Shown one piece after another: positions 7,684-16,266 of a DNA stretch of 38,935 nt. Both the position numbers and the translations under genes were made by a program. Where the stretch lies: positions 1-38,935 of the forward strand of contig NZ_JACESB010000024.1 in NCBI RefSeq assembly GCF_013912005.1. The letters run 5' to 3'. Numbering within the stretch: the first letter of the stretch is position 1; the number at the start of each line of letters is the position of its first letter. The notes under the pieces were generated by a model, which saw only the letters and a list, made by a program, of their open reading frames with translations, did no database searches and was not told the DNA's origin. Source of the DNA: Brevundimonas sp. Lineage in GTDB: Bacteria > Pseudomonadota > Alphaproteobacteria > Caulobacterales > Caulobacteraceae.

Positions 7684-10600
7684 CAGTCTTCGATCCCCTC
7701 GTCCTTGCGATGACGCACCGCCTTGGCCGCGAAGGTCGGGAGGACCAGCAGGGTCAGGGCGGTGGCGGTGATCAGGCCGCCGATGACGACGGTCGCCAGC
7801 GGCTTCTGAACCTCGGCCCCCGCGCCGTGAGCGATGGCCATCGGAATGAAGCCGACGATCGCCACCATGGCGGTAGTGAGCACCGCCCGCAGGCGGCTGG
7901 ACGCACCCTCGATGGCCGCGTCACGGGGCGGCAATCCCGCCTGAAGCCGCTCGCGGATCGCCTGCATGAGCACCAGGCCGTTGAGCGTCGCCACGCCGGA
8001 GACGGCGATGAAACCGACAGCCGCCGAGACGGAGAACGGCATGCCGCGCAGGAGCAGCGCCAGCGCCCCGCCCACCAGGGCGAGCGGCACGCAGGCGAAC
8101 ACCAGACCCGCCTCGGCGAAGGAGCCCAGCGCCATGAACAGCAATACGCCGATCAGGACGAAGACGATCGGAATGACCAGGCCCAGCCGCTGCTCGGCGC
8201 GCTTGAGGTTCTCGAACTGGCCGCCCCAGTCCAGGCGAACGCCCGGGGGGAGCTGAACCTGATCCACCGACTTCTGGGCGTCGGTGACGAAGCCGCCCAG
8301 ATCGCGACCGCGCACATTGGCCTGGACGACCATGCGGCGGCTGCCGTCGTTGCGGCTGATCTGGTTCGGTCCCTCGGCGCTCTGGATGCGCGCGACCGAG
8401 GACAGGGGCACGGTCACGCCGGTCGATGAAACGATCGGCAAGGCCGCCAGCGCCGCCGGATCGTTGCGCGCGTCGTCAGGGAGACGGACCACGACGTCGA
8501 AACGCCGGTCGCCCTCGAAGATGCGGCCGGCCTCGGCGCCGCCGATCGCGGCCGAAACCGCTTCGGAGACGTCGGCCGCCGACAGGCCGTAGTTGGCCGC
8601 GGCGAACCGGTCCACGCTGATCGTCAGGGTCGGCAGGCCGGACGCCTGCTCCACCCTCACGTCGGCCGCCCCGTTCGTCTGGCGCAGGGCGTTGGCCACC
8701 TGGTCGGCGACCCGCTGCATGGTGGCGAAGTCGTCGCCATAGACCATGACCGCCAGATCGGTCCGCACCCCCGAGATCAGCTCGTTGAAGCGGAGCTCGA
8801 TCGGCTGGCTGAATTCGAAGTTGTTGCCGATCTGCCGCGACGCGACTTCCTCGAAGCGGGCGATCAGCTCCTCCTTCTCCAGACCCGGGTTGGGCCAGTC
8901 CTTGCGGTCCTTCAGAACGATGACGCTGTCGGAGATGTTGGGCGGCATGGGGTCCACAGCCGCTTCGGCGGTGCCGGTCCGCGAGAACATGGTCTCCACT
9001 TCCGGCTGGGCCTTGATCGCCCGCTCGATCGCCATCTGCATGGCGAGCGACTGCTCGAGCGAGGCTGACGGAACCCGCAGCGCCTGCATGGCGATGTCGC
9101 CTTCGTCCAGGGTCGGGATGAACTCCCGGCCGAGGGTGGTGAAGGTGACGCCGCCGATGACCAGGGCGCCGAGCGCGGAGAGCAGGACGATCTTCGGACG
9201 ATCGACGGCCGTGCGAATGGCCGGAGCGATCCAGCGGCGCGCGTGGCGCAGCAGGAAGGTCTCGTGCTCGTGGGCATGGCCGTGTTCGTCGACCTCGACC
9301 TTCTTGGGATCCCGCACCAAGAGCGCCGTCATCGCCGGCACGAAGGTGAAGGAGAAGATGAAGGCGCCGACCAAGGCCAGCATAACCGTCGCGCCCATCG
9401 GGATGAAGGTCTTGCCTTCGACCCCTTCCAGCATCAGCAGGGGGGTGAAGACGAGCAGGATGATCAGCTGACCGAAGGCGGCCGGCTTGACCATCTGGCG
9501 CGCCGCCGCGGCGGCGACGCCGAGACGCTCGCGCCGCGTCAGCATGCGCCCGGCCTCCGCGCGCTTCTGACTGAGCATCAGCAGGGTGTTCTCGACAACG
9601 ACCACGGCGCCGTCGACAAGCAGGCCGAAGTCCAGCGCGCCGAGGCTCATCAGATTGCCGCTGATGCCGAACCGGTTCATGCCGATGACGGCGAACAGGA
9701 AGCTGATCGGGATCATCAACGCCGTGATGCTCGCCGCCCGGATGTTGCCGAGCAGCAGGAAGAGCACGACGATGACCAGGAGCGCGCCTTCGGTCAGATT
9801 GCGCGCCACCGTGGCGATGGTCGAGTTCACCAGGGCGCTTCGGTCCAGCACCGTCACGGCCTCGATGCCGGGCGGCAGGGTCTTCTGCACCTCCTCGAGC
9901 CGATCGCCGGCGGCTTGGGCCACGGTGCGGCTGTTGCCGCCCGCGATCATCAGGGCGGTGCCGAGGACCGCTTCGTGTCCGTCGCGGCTGGCGCCGCCCA
10001 GACGCGGGGCCTGGCCGACCTCGACGGTGGCGACGTCGGCGACGCGGACCACAAGGCCGCTTCGATTGACGACAGGCGCCTGGGCGAGGTCCTCGACGGT
10101 CGAGGCCAGCGCGTCCGTGCGAACGGTCAGGGCCTCGCCCGCACGCTGCACATAGCCGGCCCCGGCCTGGGTGTTGGCCCGGTCGAGCGCCTGGATGAGG
10201 TCGCCCATGCCGAGCCCGTAGGCCGACAGACGCGCCGTATCCGGACGAACCGCGTATTCCTTCACATAACCGCCGACCGTATCCACGCCGGCCAGGCCGG
10301 GCGCCGTCCGCATCTGCGGAGCGATGATCCAGTCCTGCACGGTGCGCAGATAGGTGGCGCGCTGTTGCGGGGTGGTGAGGAGATCGCCTTCAGGCGTCAG
10401 ATAGGCGCCGCCGGCCTGCCAGCCGGTCTGGCCCGGCCTGGCCAGGTTGGCGCTGTTGAACGGCTTGTAGTCCACCGTCCACATCAGCACCTCGCCCAGG
10501 CCGGTGGTGATGGGCGCCAGCGCCGGTTCGACGCCTTCGGGCATCGTCTCGCGCGCCTGCGCCAGTCGTTCGGCGACCTGCTGACGGGCGAAATAGATGT

Positions 10601-10904
10601 CCGTCTGGTCGGTGAAGATGACGGTCACCTGGCTGAAGCCGTTGCGGCTCAGCGACCGGGTCGAGGTCAGACCGGGGATGCCGGCCATGGCGGTCTCGAT
10701 CGGATAGGTGACCTGACGTTCGATCTGTTCGGGGGCCAGGGCCGGGGCGACGGTGGTCACCTGCACCTGACGGTTGGTGATGTCCGGCACGGCGTCGATC
10801 GGCAACCGTGTCAGTTCGAGGAGGCCGTAGGCCGCGACGAGCGCCGTGGCCAGGACGATGAACCATCGGAATTTGACCGACAGCTCGATGATGAATTTGA
10901 ACAT
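7683..10904 (-). CDS. czcA: CzcA-type heavy-metal RND efflux pump
   Basis: 1073 residues, normal length for HME-RND proteins. The start MFKFIIELSVKFRWFIVL and the block VDAVPDITNRQVQV are typical. The TM4 charge relay DFGLLVDGAVVVVEN has D425, D431 and E438, matching the spacing of D402, D408 and E415 essential for proton coupling in Cupriavidus CzcA. This motif fits the Zn/Co/Cd or Ni/Co class rather than monovalent Cu/Ag CusA. A cytoplasmic His-rich loop (DEHGHAHEHE, about residue 535) is present. It lies 12 bp after czcB and overlaps the next CDF gene by one base. It forms the inner-membrane part of CzcCBA. Confidence 0.95.
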   Translation of the reverse strand: MFKFIIELSVKFRWFIVLATALVAAYGLLELTRLPIDAVPDITNRQVQVTTVAPALAPEQIERQVTYPIETAMAGIPGLTSTRSLSRNGFSQVTVIFTDQTDIYFARQQVAERLAQARETMPEGVEPALAPITTGLGEVLMWTVDYKPFNSANLARPGQTGWQAGGAYLTPEGDLLTTPQQRATYLRTVQDWIIAPQMRTAPGLAGVDTVGGYVKEYAVRPDTARLSAYGLGMGDLIQALDRANTQAGAGYVQRAGEALTVRTDALASTVEDLAQAPVVNRSGLVVRVADVATVEVGQAPRLGGASRDGHEAVLGTALMIAGGNSRTVAQAAGDRLEEVQKTLPPGIEAVTVLDRSALVNSTIATVARNLTEGALLVIVVLFLLLGNIRAASITALMIPISFLFAVIGMNRFGISGNLMSLGALDFGLLVDGAVVVVENTLLMLSQKRAEAGRMLTRRERLGVAAAAARQMVKPAAFGQLIILLVFTPLLMLEGVEGKTFIPMGATVMLALVGAFIFSFTFVPAMTALLVRDPKKVEVDEHGHAHEHETFLLRHARRWIAPAIRTAVDRPKIVLLSALGALVIGGVTFTTLGREFIPTLDEGDIAMQALRVPSASLEQSLAMQMAIERAIKAQPEVETMFSRTGTAEAAVDPMPPNISDSVIVLKDRKDWPNPGLEKEELIARFEEVASRQIGNNFEFSQPIELRFNELISGVRTDLAVMVYGDDFATMQRVADQVANALRQTNGAADVRVEQASGLPTLTISVDRFAAANYGLSAADVSEAVSAAIGGAEAGRIFEGDRRFDVVVRLPDDARNDPAALAALPIVSSTGVTVPLSSVARIQSAEGPNQISRNDGSRRMVVQANVRGRDLGGFVTDAQKSVDQVQLPPGVRLDWGGQFENLKRAEQRLGLVIPIVFVLIGVLLFMALGSFAEAGLVFACVPLALVGGALALLLRGMPFSVSAAVGFIAVSGVATLNGLVLMQAIRERLQAGLPPRDAAIEGASSRLRAVLTTAMVAIVGFIPMAIAHGAGAEVQKPLATVVIGGLITATALTLLVLPTFAAKAVRHRKDEGIED

Positions 10905-10916
10905 TCGCGCGCCCCC

Positions 10917-12119
10917 TTAGTGGCCGTGCTCGGCCTCGCCCTTGGCGAGTTCGGCTTTGAGGAGGAAGGCGTTGGTTCCGGCGACCCGCTCGGACCCGTC
11001 GAGGCCGCGCAGGATCTCCGTGCGTCCCCCGGCCTGGCGACCGACGAGCACGGGACGGAGCTGGAAGCCGTTCGGGACCTGGATGAAAACGACGCTGGCG
11101 CCGTCGACGGTCTGGATGGCTTCCGTCGGCACGGTCAGGCCGCCGGCGGCTTCACCCGTTACGATCGCGCCGGTGACGGCGGAGCCGGCCGGCGGCAGGG
11201 TCGCTCCCGTCGGGCGCGCCCGGATCACGGTGGCGCCGCTTTCCGCGCCCGCCCCGGCGGCGACGCCGGTGACGACGGCGTCGAAATCGCCCGCGGGGCT
11301 GGAGACCCGCAAGGTCGATCCCGCGCGGACGAGCGCCGCAAGGTGCGGCGGCGCATTGAACACGAGTTCGACGCGGGCGGGGTTGGTCACCTCGGCGATC
11401 ACGCCGCCCTGCGGGACGAAGCCGCCCGGGCCGACCTGAACGCTGGTGACCACGCCGGCGATCGGGCTGTTCACGCTCAGCCGTCCGGCGGCGTTGGGCG
11501 ATCCGGCCGCGCTCGACCGCGCGCGGGCCGCTCGGGCCGCCGCCTCGGCGCTGAGCAGCTGCGCCCGGGACGCCTCGACCTCTTGCCGGGCGACGACGCC
11601 CTGGTCGGCGAGGTTGCTGTTGCGCTGATAGGCCTGGCGCGCGACTTCGGACTGGGCCGCGGCCGCGTCCGCGTCGGCGCGGAAGGTGGCCGCGTCGCCG
11701 CTCACGAGGCTGGCCAGGGGCTGGCCGATCCGAACGGACTGGCCGGGCGCCACCAGCACCCGTTCCACCCGTCCGCCGACAGACGCGGCGACGGCGGCGC
11801 GGGCGTCGATCATGGGTTCGACGCGACCGGAGAGCCGGGTCTCGGCGCCCCCGCCCCGACCGACGCCGACGACGACCAGATTGGCGGCTTGGGCCTGGGC
11901 GGCGCTGAGAGCGACGAAGCCCTCGGGCGCTTCGGCCTCGCCTTCGGCGTGACCGCCCTCCTCTTCGGCGTGACTGGCTTCGCCTTCAGCCGCCGCGCCT
12001 TCGGCGGCGGGCGGATCCGACCGTCCCATGGCGAGGTAAAGACCCCCGGCCCCGAGGATGACGAGGGCGGCGACCCCGCCGATCAGCAAGGTCTTGTTGG
12101 AAGTGCGCTTGCGCATCAT
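10917..12119 (-). CDS. czcB: CzcB-type periplasmic adaptor (membrane fusion protein)
   Basis: 400 residues. There is one N-terminal membrane segment (about 11-32), then a His/Glu-rich stretch (residues about 48-62, with HAEEEGGHAEGEAE) that could bind metal. The lipoyl-like half VGGRVERVLVAPGQSVRIGQ, an alpha-hairpin of about 90 residues, the second lipoyl half (INSPIAGVV-like) and beta-barrel domains follow in the expected order. The protein ends in GEAEHGH. It bridges CzcA and the outer-membrane channel CzcC. Its ATG overlaps the czcC stop (ATGA), so synthesis is coupled. Confidence 0.93.
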   Translation of the reverse strand: MMRKRTSNKTLLIGGVAALVILGAGGLYLAMGRSDPPAAEGAAAEGEASHAEEEGGHAEGEAEAPEGFVALSAAQAQAANLVVVGVGRGGGAETRLSGRVEPMIDARAAVAASVGGRVERVLVAPGQSVRIGQPLASLVSGDAATFRADADAAAAQSEVARQAYQRNSNLADQGVVARQEVEASRAQLLSAEAAARAARARSSAAGSPNAAGRLSVNSPIAGVVTSVQVGPGGFVPQGGVIAEVTNPARVELVFNAPPHLAALVRAGSTLRVSSPAGDFDAVVTGVAAGAGAESGATVIRARPTGATLPPAGSAVTGAIVTGEAAGGLTVPTEAIQTVDGASVVFIQVPNGFQLRPVLVGRQAGGRTEILRGLDGSERVAGTNAFLLKAELAKGEAEHGH

Positions 12120-13369
12120 TGGGCTCCTTGGAAGGGGGCGCGGCCGTCCTGGCGCGCGAGATCGATTTCCGCGCGGACCCGGGCGAGGCGGGCGTCCACG
12201 GCGGCGGTTCTGGCGTTGACCAGGGCGGTACGGGTCGCGCGAAGCTCGAGCTGCGAGATCCGGCCCGCCTCGAAGCCGATCCGCGAGAGGCGGTAGGCTT
12301 CTTCGGCGGAGGTCACCCCGGCGTCGGCGGCGTTGACGCGGCTCACCGAGGCGCGGAGGCGCGCCTGTGCTGCGGCCCGGTCCGCCTGGGCTTCCTGACG
12401 GGCGGTCATCAGCCGGGCGTCGGCCGCCCTGAAGTCCGCCTGGGCGGCTTCGATGTTGCCGCGGTTCCGATCGAACAGCGGCAGGGGCAGGCTGAGGCCG
12501 AAGGTCAGCGCCGTCGCGTCTTCCGCCTCGTAGCGGCGAAGTCCGACGCTGGCGCTGACGTCCGGTCGCGACCGCGTGCGTTCGACCGCGATGCGGCTTT
12601 CTGCGGCCGAGCGCTCAGCCTCGGCCACGCGCACGGTCGGCGTCTGGTCCGTCGGCGAAAGGGCGGTCGCCGGCGCGAGGTCCAGCAAGCTGACGTCGAT
12701 GGTCGTCACCGGCTCGGCGAGCATGGCCACCGCCGTGAGCCGGGCGAAGGCCGCGTCCCGTTCGGCGATGGCTTCGTCGAGACCGGCGCGCGCGGCGGCG
12801 GCTTCGCTCTCGCCCTGGATGCCGCGCAGAAGCGGCTCGCGCCCCTCCTCCACCAGCACCAAGGCCGCGCGGGCGTCGGCGAGGGTGAGGCTCAGGTTCT
12901 CCTCGGCCAAGGTCGCGCGCCGCTCGGCCGCCTCGGCGTCGGCGTAGACCAGCGCCAACCGTCCGGCGGCGTCGACCACGGCCAGATCTCGTCGGAGCGA
13001 GGCGGTCCCGGCATCGGCGCGGGCCGCGTTGATGCGAGCCGTGCGTCGACCCCAGAGCTCAAGATCCTGAGTGATCGAGAGCGTGGTCTCGGCATTGCCG
13101 TAGCCAGAGAAGGGCCCGCTCCCGAACGCGTTCTCGGCATCGAGCGCGAGGGTCGGGTTGGGGCGGACACGCGCCTGGCGCGCCCGGGCTTCGGCGGCGT
13201 CCAGAAGCGCGCCGGCTTCCGTGGTGGCCGGGGTCTGGTCCAGCCGGGCGAGGAGCTCGGCGAACGAAGGCGCAGGGTCAGCCCACGCGGGGCTGGCCAG
13301 CACAGCCGCGATAGCGGCGAGCGCGCAGCCGACCGCGAAACGCGGCGGCCGGCGATATGAGGCAGGCAT
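12116..13369 (-). CDS. czcC: CzcC-type outer-membrane efflux channel (TolC family)
   Basis: 417 residues. A signal peptide (residues 1 to about 31, ending ASPAWA) is followed by two OEP repeats rich in Ala, Arg and Glu, as expected for the long helical barrel. NPTLALDAENAFGSG and the 'LSITQDLELWGRR' block are typical of CzcC-like proteins. Start at ATG 13369 has GGAAG 8 nt upstream. It follows the His-rich gene after 58 bp containing a strong hairpin, and leads the tightly overlapping czcC-czcB-czcA-CDF-czcD run. Confidence 0.93.
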   Translation of the reverse strand: MPASYRRPPRFAVGCALAAIAAVLASPAWADPAPSFAELLARLDQTPATTEAGALLDAAEARARQARVRPNPTLALDAENAFGSGPFSGYGNAETTLSITQDLELWGRRTARINAARADAGTASLRRDLAVVDAAGRLALVYADAEAAERRATLAEENLSLTLADARAALVLVEEGREPLLRGIQGESEAAAARAGLDEAIAERDAAFARLTAVAMLAEPVTTIDVSLLDLAPATALSPTDQTPTVRVAEAERSAAESRIAVERTRSRPDVSASVGLRRYEAEDATALTFGLSLPLPLFDRNRGNIEAAQADFRAADARLMTARQEAQADRAAAQARLRASVSRVNAADAGVTSAEEAYRLSRIGFEAGRISQLELRATRTALVNARTAAVDARLARVRAEIDLARQDGRAPFQGAQ

Positions 13370-13390
13370 GATTCATCTTCCAGAGGGAGT

Positions 13391-13429
13391 GACACGAGAG
13401 AGCCCGCGCGGAAGCGCGGTCGTCGTGTC
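13391..13429 (-). terminator. Nested GC-rich hairpin between His-rich gene and czcC
   Basis: On the transcribed strand an outer 7-bp pair (GACACGA/TCGTGTC, 13423-13429 with 13391-13397) encloses an inner 6-bp stem CCGCGC/GCGCGG (13404-13409 with 13414-13419) and a four-base loop. The structure begins on the stop codon of the His-rich gene. No U-run follows, so it is more likely an mRNA-processing or partial-termination element setting the ratio of the first gene to czcCBA than a full terminator. Confidence 0.45.
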
Positions 13430-13781
13430 AGGCTCTGGGAGGGCGTTTCAGTCCGTCTGGCGCGATGGAGCCGAAGAGATCGCTCAGGGGCAAGGCGTGG
13501 AGCGGCCGGTCGAAGGCCTGCAGAGGCAGGTCTTCGCCGACCGCCGTGCGAGCGGCGGCGGTGTGATGGCAATGGCCGTGCGAGCAGATGCCGTGGTCCT
13601 TGCCGCCGGTGTGGTCGCCTTCGGCCGGATCGTGATCAACCAGGGCGTGGGCGGCGGGCGGTTCGGGCTGGCAGGTCGCTGCGTCAGCGATGGGCGCGAC
13701 GAAGAAGGCGGCGGCGACGAAGGTCACCGCCAGAATCAACTTCGCCCATGTCACCATCGACCAGGTCATCGGCGGCTGCAT
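13428..13781 (-). CDS. Small His-rich periplasmic protein leading the czc operon (CzcI-like position)
   Basis: 117 residues from ATG at 13781 (ATGs at 13769 and 13757 are possible alternatives). A signal peptide WAKLILAVTFVAAAFFVAPIADA ends before ATC. The mature part carries many His plus a few Cys (HGICSHGHCHH at about residues 63-73), a likely metal-binding run, followed by a proline-rich tail. Small secreted proteins occupy this place in other czc operons, where they are thought to buffer or signal metal; homology to CzcI itself is not demonstrated. The upstream gap has the only AT-rich stretch nearby (TTACAAAATA at 13810-13819), so the operon promoter is probably there. Confidence 0.72.
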   Translation of the reverse strand: MQPPMTWSMVTWAKLILAVTFVAAAFFVAPIADAATCQPEPPAAHALVDHDPAEGDHTGGKDHGICSHGHCHHTAAARTAVGEDLPLQAFDRPLHALPLSDLFGSIAPDGLKRPPRA

Positions 13782-13911
13782 ACTTTCGTTCGCCCGTATC
13801 GGCAATCTGTTACAAAATACGCTGCTCCGGCCGCCCCGGCCTTGCGCGACGGGAACGCGCTCCGGCCCGCCCTGCTGCGACGACCGGTCACGCCGGATCG
13901 GGCCCGGCGGA

Positions 13912-14589
13912 TCAAGCGCCCGCTCCAGGCAGGGCGGCGGACGAGCGAGCGTTCACGCGGGTCTCGACGAGCGCCTGACGGGTGATCGACCATGCGGATT
14001 GAAGGAAGATGAAGGCCAGCAGGGCGCCGGCGGCGAGATCCGGCCAGCGCGATCCCGTCAGCCAGACCAGACCGCCCGCCGCGGCGACGCCGAGGTTGTG
14101 GGCCAGGTCGTTGCGCGTACAGAGCCAGACCGATCGAACATTGGCGTCTCCGTCCCTGAAGCGCAGCAGCAGGGTGGCGGCGACCAGGTTTGCGGCGAAG
14201 CCGAACAGACCCAGGCCCGTGATCACGAAGCCCTCCGGCGCGGCCCCGGTCATGGCCCGCCAGACCGCGAAGCCGAGGACCGACAGCCCCAGCACGACCA
14301 GGCTGGCGCTCTTGGCGAGGGCTGCGCCGGCGCGGAGGCGCACCGAGCGGCCGATAACCCAAAGGCTCACGGCGTAGGTCACGCTGTCGGCGAGGAAGTC
14401 GAGGGCGTTGGCGGCGAGCGCGGCCGACCCCTGCGCGAGACTGCCGGCCAAGACCGCGACGAAGCCGACGAGGTTGATGACGATCACGGCCACCAGCACG
14501 CGGCGATAGGCCGGCGTGGAGCCGTCAAACTTCACATCGTGTCCGCAGCAGCCGGCGGCCGGGCGGCAGGCGGTCTCGCTCGTGTCCAT
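13912..14589 (-). CDS. MerR-controlled short cation transporter (CDF-like)
   Basis: 225 residues from ATG at 14589. A Cys-rich N-terminus (CRPAAGCCGHD) precedes about six membrane helices with metal-site motifs ANALDFLADS (TM2, D-x4-D) and TRNDLAHNLG (TM5). As in the 7081-7683 protein, the C-terminal cytoplasmic domain is missing; the two are clearly paralogous in motif order. It is divergent from a MerR regulator with a perfect palindrome between them, so it is the regulator's target. The natural role is probably heavy-metal (Zn, Cd or Pb) export. The Cys cluster suggests soft-metal binding, by inference. Confidence 0.82.
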   Translation of the reverse strand: MDTSETACRPAAGCCGHDVKFDGSTPAYRRVLVAVIVINLVGFVAVLAGSLAQGSAALAANALDFLADSVTYAVSLWVIGRSVRLRAGAALAKSASLVVLGLSVLGFAVWRAMTGAAPEGFVITGLGLFGFAANLVAATLLLRFRDGDANVRSVWLCTRNDLAHNLGVAAAGGLVWLTGSRWPDLAAGALLAFIFLQSAWSITRQALVETRVNARSSAALPGAGA

Positions 14590-14596
14590 GAAGACT

Positions 14597-14627
14597 GGTC
14601 TACATCCTCTAGTCACTAGAGGATCAA
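14597..14627 (-). promoter_or_regulatory. MerR-type operator/promoter of the short CDF gene
   Basis: A perfect 21-bp palindrome lies at 14604-14624: arms ATCCTCTAGT and ACTAGAGGAT around one base. On the minus strand it fills the spacer between -35 TTGATC (14627-14622) and -10 TAGACC (14602-14597). The spacer is 19 bp, the over-long spacing typical of MerR-activated promoters. Only 7 nt separate the -10 from the CDF start codon, so the transcript should be leaderless or nearly so. Toward merR, TATTTT at 14633-14638 lies 6 nt before its ATG, and the palindrome covers the expected -35, giving autorepression. Confidence 0.82.
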
Positions 14628-14644
14628 GCGCCTATTTTCAGCCG

Positions 14645-15070
14645 ATGACGCTCACTCCCGCTCCGCATCTGACCATCGGCAAGCTCTCCGCCGCGACCGG
14701 CGTGAAGGTGCCGACCATCCGCTTCTATGAGCAGGCCGGGCTCCTGCCCGAGCCGCCGCGCACCGCCAGCGACCGTCGGCTCTACGACGAACCCGCACTA
14801 CGCCGGCTCGGCTTTATCCGGCACGCCCGCCAGTTGGGCTTCGACCTCGACGCTATCCGCTCGCTCCTCGACCTTGCCGATCACCCCGACCGCACCTGCA
14901 GTGACGCGAACGCCATCGCGGAACGGCATCTGGCCGATGTCACGGAGAAGATTCGGCAGTTACAGGCGCTCCAGACTGAACTTTCACGGATGACGGCCGA
15001 CTGCGCCGGCGGCCGGGTTTCAGCCTGCAAGGTCATCGAAGTCCTTCAGGACCGAGACTGCCGACATTAA
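14645..15070 (+). CDS. MerR-family heavy-metal-responsive regulator (CadR/PbrR/ZntR-like)
   Basis: 141 residues from ATG at 14645. The winged helix is TIGKLSAATGVKVPTIRFYEQAGLLPEPPR (about 10-39) followed by RRLYDEPALRRLGFIRHAR. A long dimerisation helix follows. Metal-site cysteines are C85, C120 and C128, with 35 residues between the first two as in ZntR, CadR and PbrR, plus a C-terminal C139-x-H141. Such proteins distort the overlong promoter spacer when bound to divalent metal. The target is the divergent CDF gene through the 14604-14624 palindrome. The exact metal cannot be read from sequence. Confidence 0.92.
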   Translation: MTLTPAPHLTIGKLSAATGVKVPTIRFYEQAGLLPEPPRTASDRRLYDEPALRRLGFIRHARQLGFDLDAIRSLLDLADHPDRTCSDANAIAERHLADVTEKIRQLQALQTELSRMTADCAGGRVSACKVIEVLQDRDCRH

Positions 15071-15082
15071 GCAGACCGACAT

Positions 15083-15850
15083 TCAGGCGTTTGGTCGGGA
15101 TTGGGGCGCAACCGCTATCGACGAGAGATCGGTCGCTGCGTCGATCGGAATTCCGACCGCCTTGCGCTCGGAATAGCGATCGACCAGCTGCGCGGCGTGA
15201 GGCCGGGACAGGATGGTGAAACGGACCAGCTCCTCCATCACATCGACGATGCGCTCATAGTAGGCGGACGGCTTCATTCGCCCGGCGTCGTCGAATTCCT
15301 GGAAGGCCTTGGCCACGCTCGACTGGTTGGGAATGGTGATCATCCGCATCCAGCGGCCGAGCAGCCGCAGGGTGTTGACGGCGTTGAAGCTCTGCGACCC
15401 GCCGGAGACCTGCATGACGGCCAGGGTCCGCCCTTGGGTCGGGCGCACGCCGCCCATGCTCAGGGGCAGATGATCGATCTGCAGCTTCATCAGGCCCGAG
15501 ACCTGACCGTGCCGCTCCGGGCTGCACCAGACCATGCCTTCGGACCACAGGGCATGGTCGCGCAGTTCGCGCACCGCCGGGTGGTCATCGTCGCCCGGCG
15601 CCCCCGGAAGAGGCAGGTCCGACGGGTCGAAGATGCGGGTCTCGCATCCCATCCATTGCAGCAGGCGAGCCGCCTCCTCGACGCAGAACCTCGAGTAGGA
15701 CCGTTCGCGCAGCGATCCGTAGAGGAGCAGGATCCGGGGTGGTTGGTCGTGCGGCCCCAGACCGCGGGCCGGATCGGCCGAGAGATAGGCCTTGTCCAAG
15801 GCCGGCAGGTGATCCGGATCGGGAAGCGGGCGCAGGCGGGCGAAGGCCAT
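15083..15850 (-). CDS. arsH: ArsH, NADPH-dependent FMN reductase of arsenic operons
   Basis: 255 residues. The flavin phosphate loop is [11 protein letters not shown] (44-54), and the nearly invariant ArsH blocks are present: [54 protein letters not shown] and the [16 protein letters not shown] helix. ArsH proteins reduce or oxidise organoarsenicals, for example trivalent methylarsenite to pentavalent forms. The start overlaps the stop of the GNAT gene as TGATG, so it is the last gene of the ars operon. Its stop faces the merR stop across 12 bp. Confidence 0.96.
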   Translation of the reverse strand: MAFARLRPLPDPDHLPALDKAYLSADPARGLGPHDQPPRILLLYGSLRERSYSRFCVEEAARLLQWMGCETRIFDPSDLPLPGAPGDDDHPAVRELRDHALWSEGMVWCSPERHGQVSGLMKLQIDHLPLSMGGVRPTQGRTLAVMQVSGGSQSFNAVNTLRLLGRWMRMITIPNQSSVAKAFQEFDDAGRMKPSAYYERIVDVMEELVRFTILSRPHAAQLVDRYSERKAVGIPIDAATDLSSIAVAPQSRPNA

Positions 15851-16266
15851 CAGAGGTCCTTGGTCAGATAGGCTGCCGACGCCGGGCAGAGTCCAGCGAA
15901 CTCGCGGGTCCGTCGGATCGCCTCCGGCGCCGTCTGGCGGTTCGCCGCCCGGTAGCCGTGTCGGGTGAAGAAGGGCTCGGCCGCCGTGGTGAGCAGATGC
16001 AGGCGTGCGCCGCCCATGTCGCCGGCGATGATCTCGGCGGCGGCCAGCACCCGGGCTCCCAGGCCCCGCGCTTTCCGGTCGGCGAGGACGACCAGCGAGC
16101 GGACCAGCAGGTCGCGCCCCTCCCCTTCCAGTCCGACATAGCCGACGACGGCGCCGTGGTGATCGGCGCTGAAGTAGCGGCCGGCGTCGGGCGCGGGCAG
16201 GCCTTCGGCCCGCAGCGCGGCGATCAGGCCGGCGTCGGTCGGTTCGATCAGATAGAGGACCACCAT
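15850..16266 (-). CDS. GNAT N-acetyltransferase of the ars operon (ArsN2-like)
   Basis: 138 residues from ATG at 16266. GNAT features: an N-terminal substrate half, [35 protein letters not shown] (about 40-74) with the acetyl-CoA loop R-x-x-GLGA, and [12 protein letters not shown] near the end. The C-terminal [16 protein letters not shown] matches the CPxSAxxMxK-like end of the ArsN2 group found in arsenic operons. The substrate is not fixed; ArsN1 relatives acetylate phosphinothricin-like arsenicals. It overlaps acr3 (TGATG) and arsH, so it is clearly an operon member. Confidence 0.85.
   Translation of the reverse strand: MVVLYLIEPTDAGLIAALRAEGLPAPDAGRYFSADHHGAVVGYVGLEGEGRDLLVRSLVVLADRKARGLGARVLAAAEIIAGDMGGARLHLLTTAAEPFFTRHGYRAANRQTAPEAIRRTREFAGLCPASAAYLTKDL

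Noticed and set aside
9243-12296. 1017-aa plus-strand open frame across czcA and czcB
   Set aside because: A mirror of the czcA/czcB coding strand; no domain pattern, and the opposite strand carries unmistakable RND and adaptor motifs.
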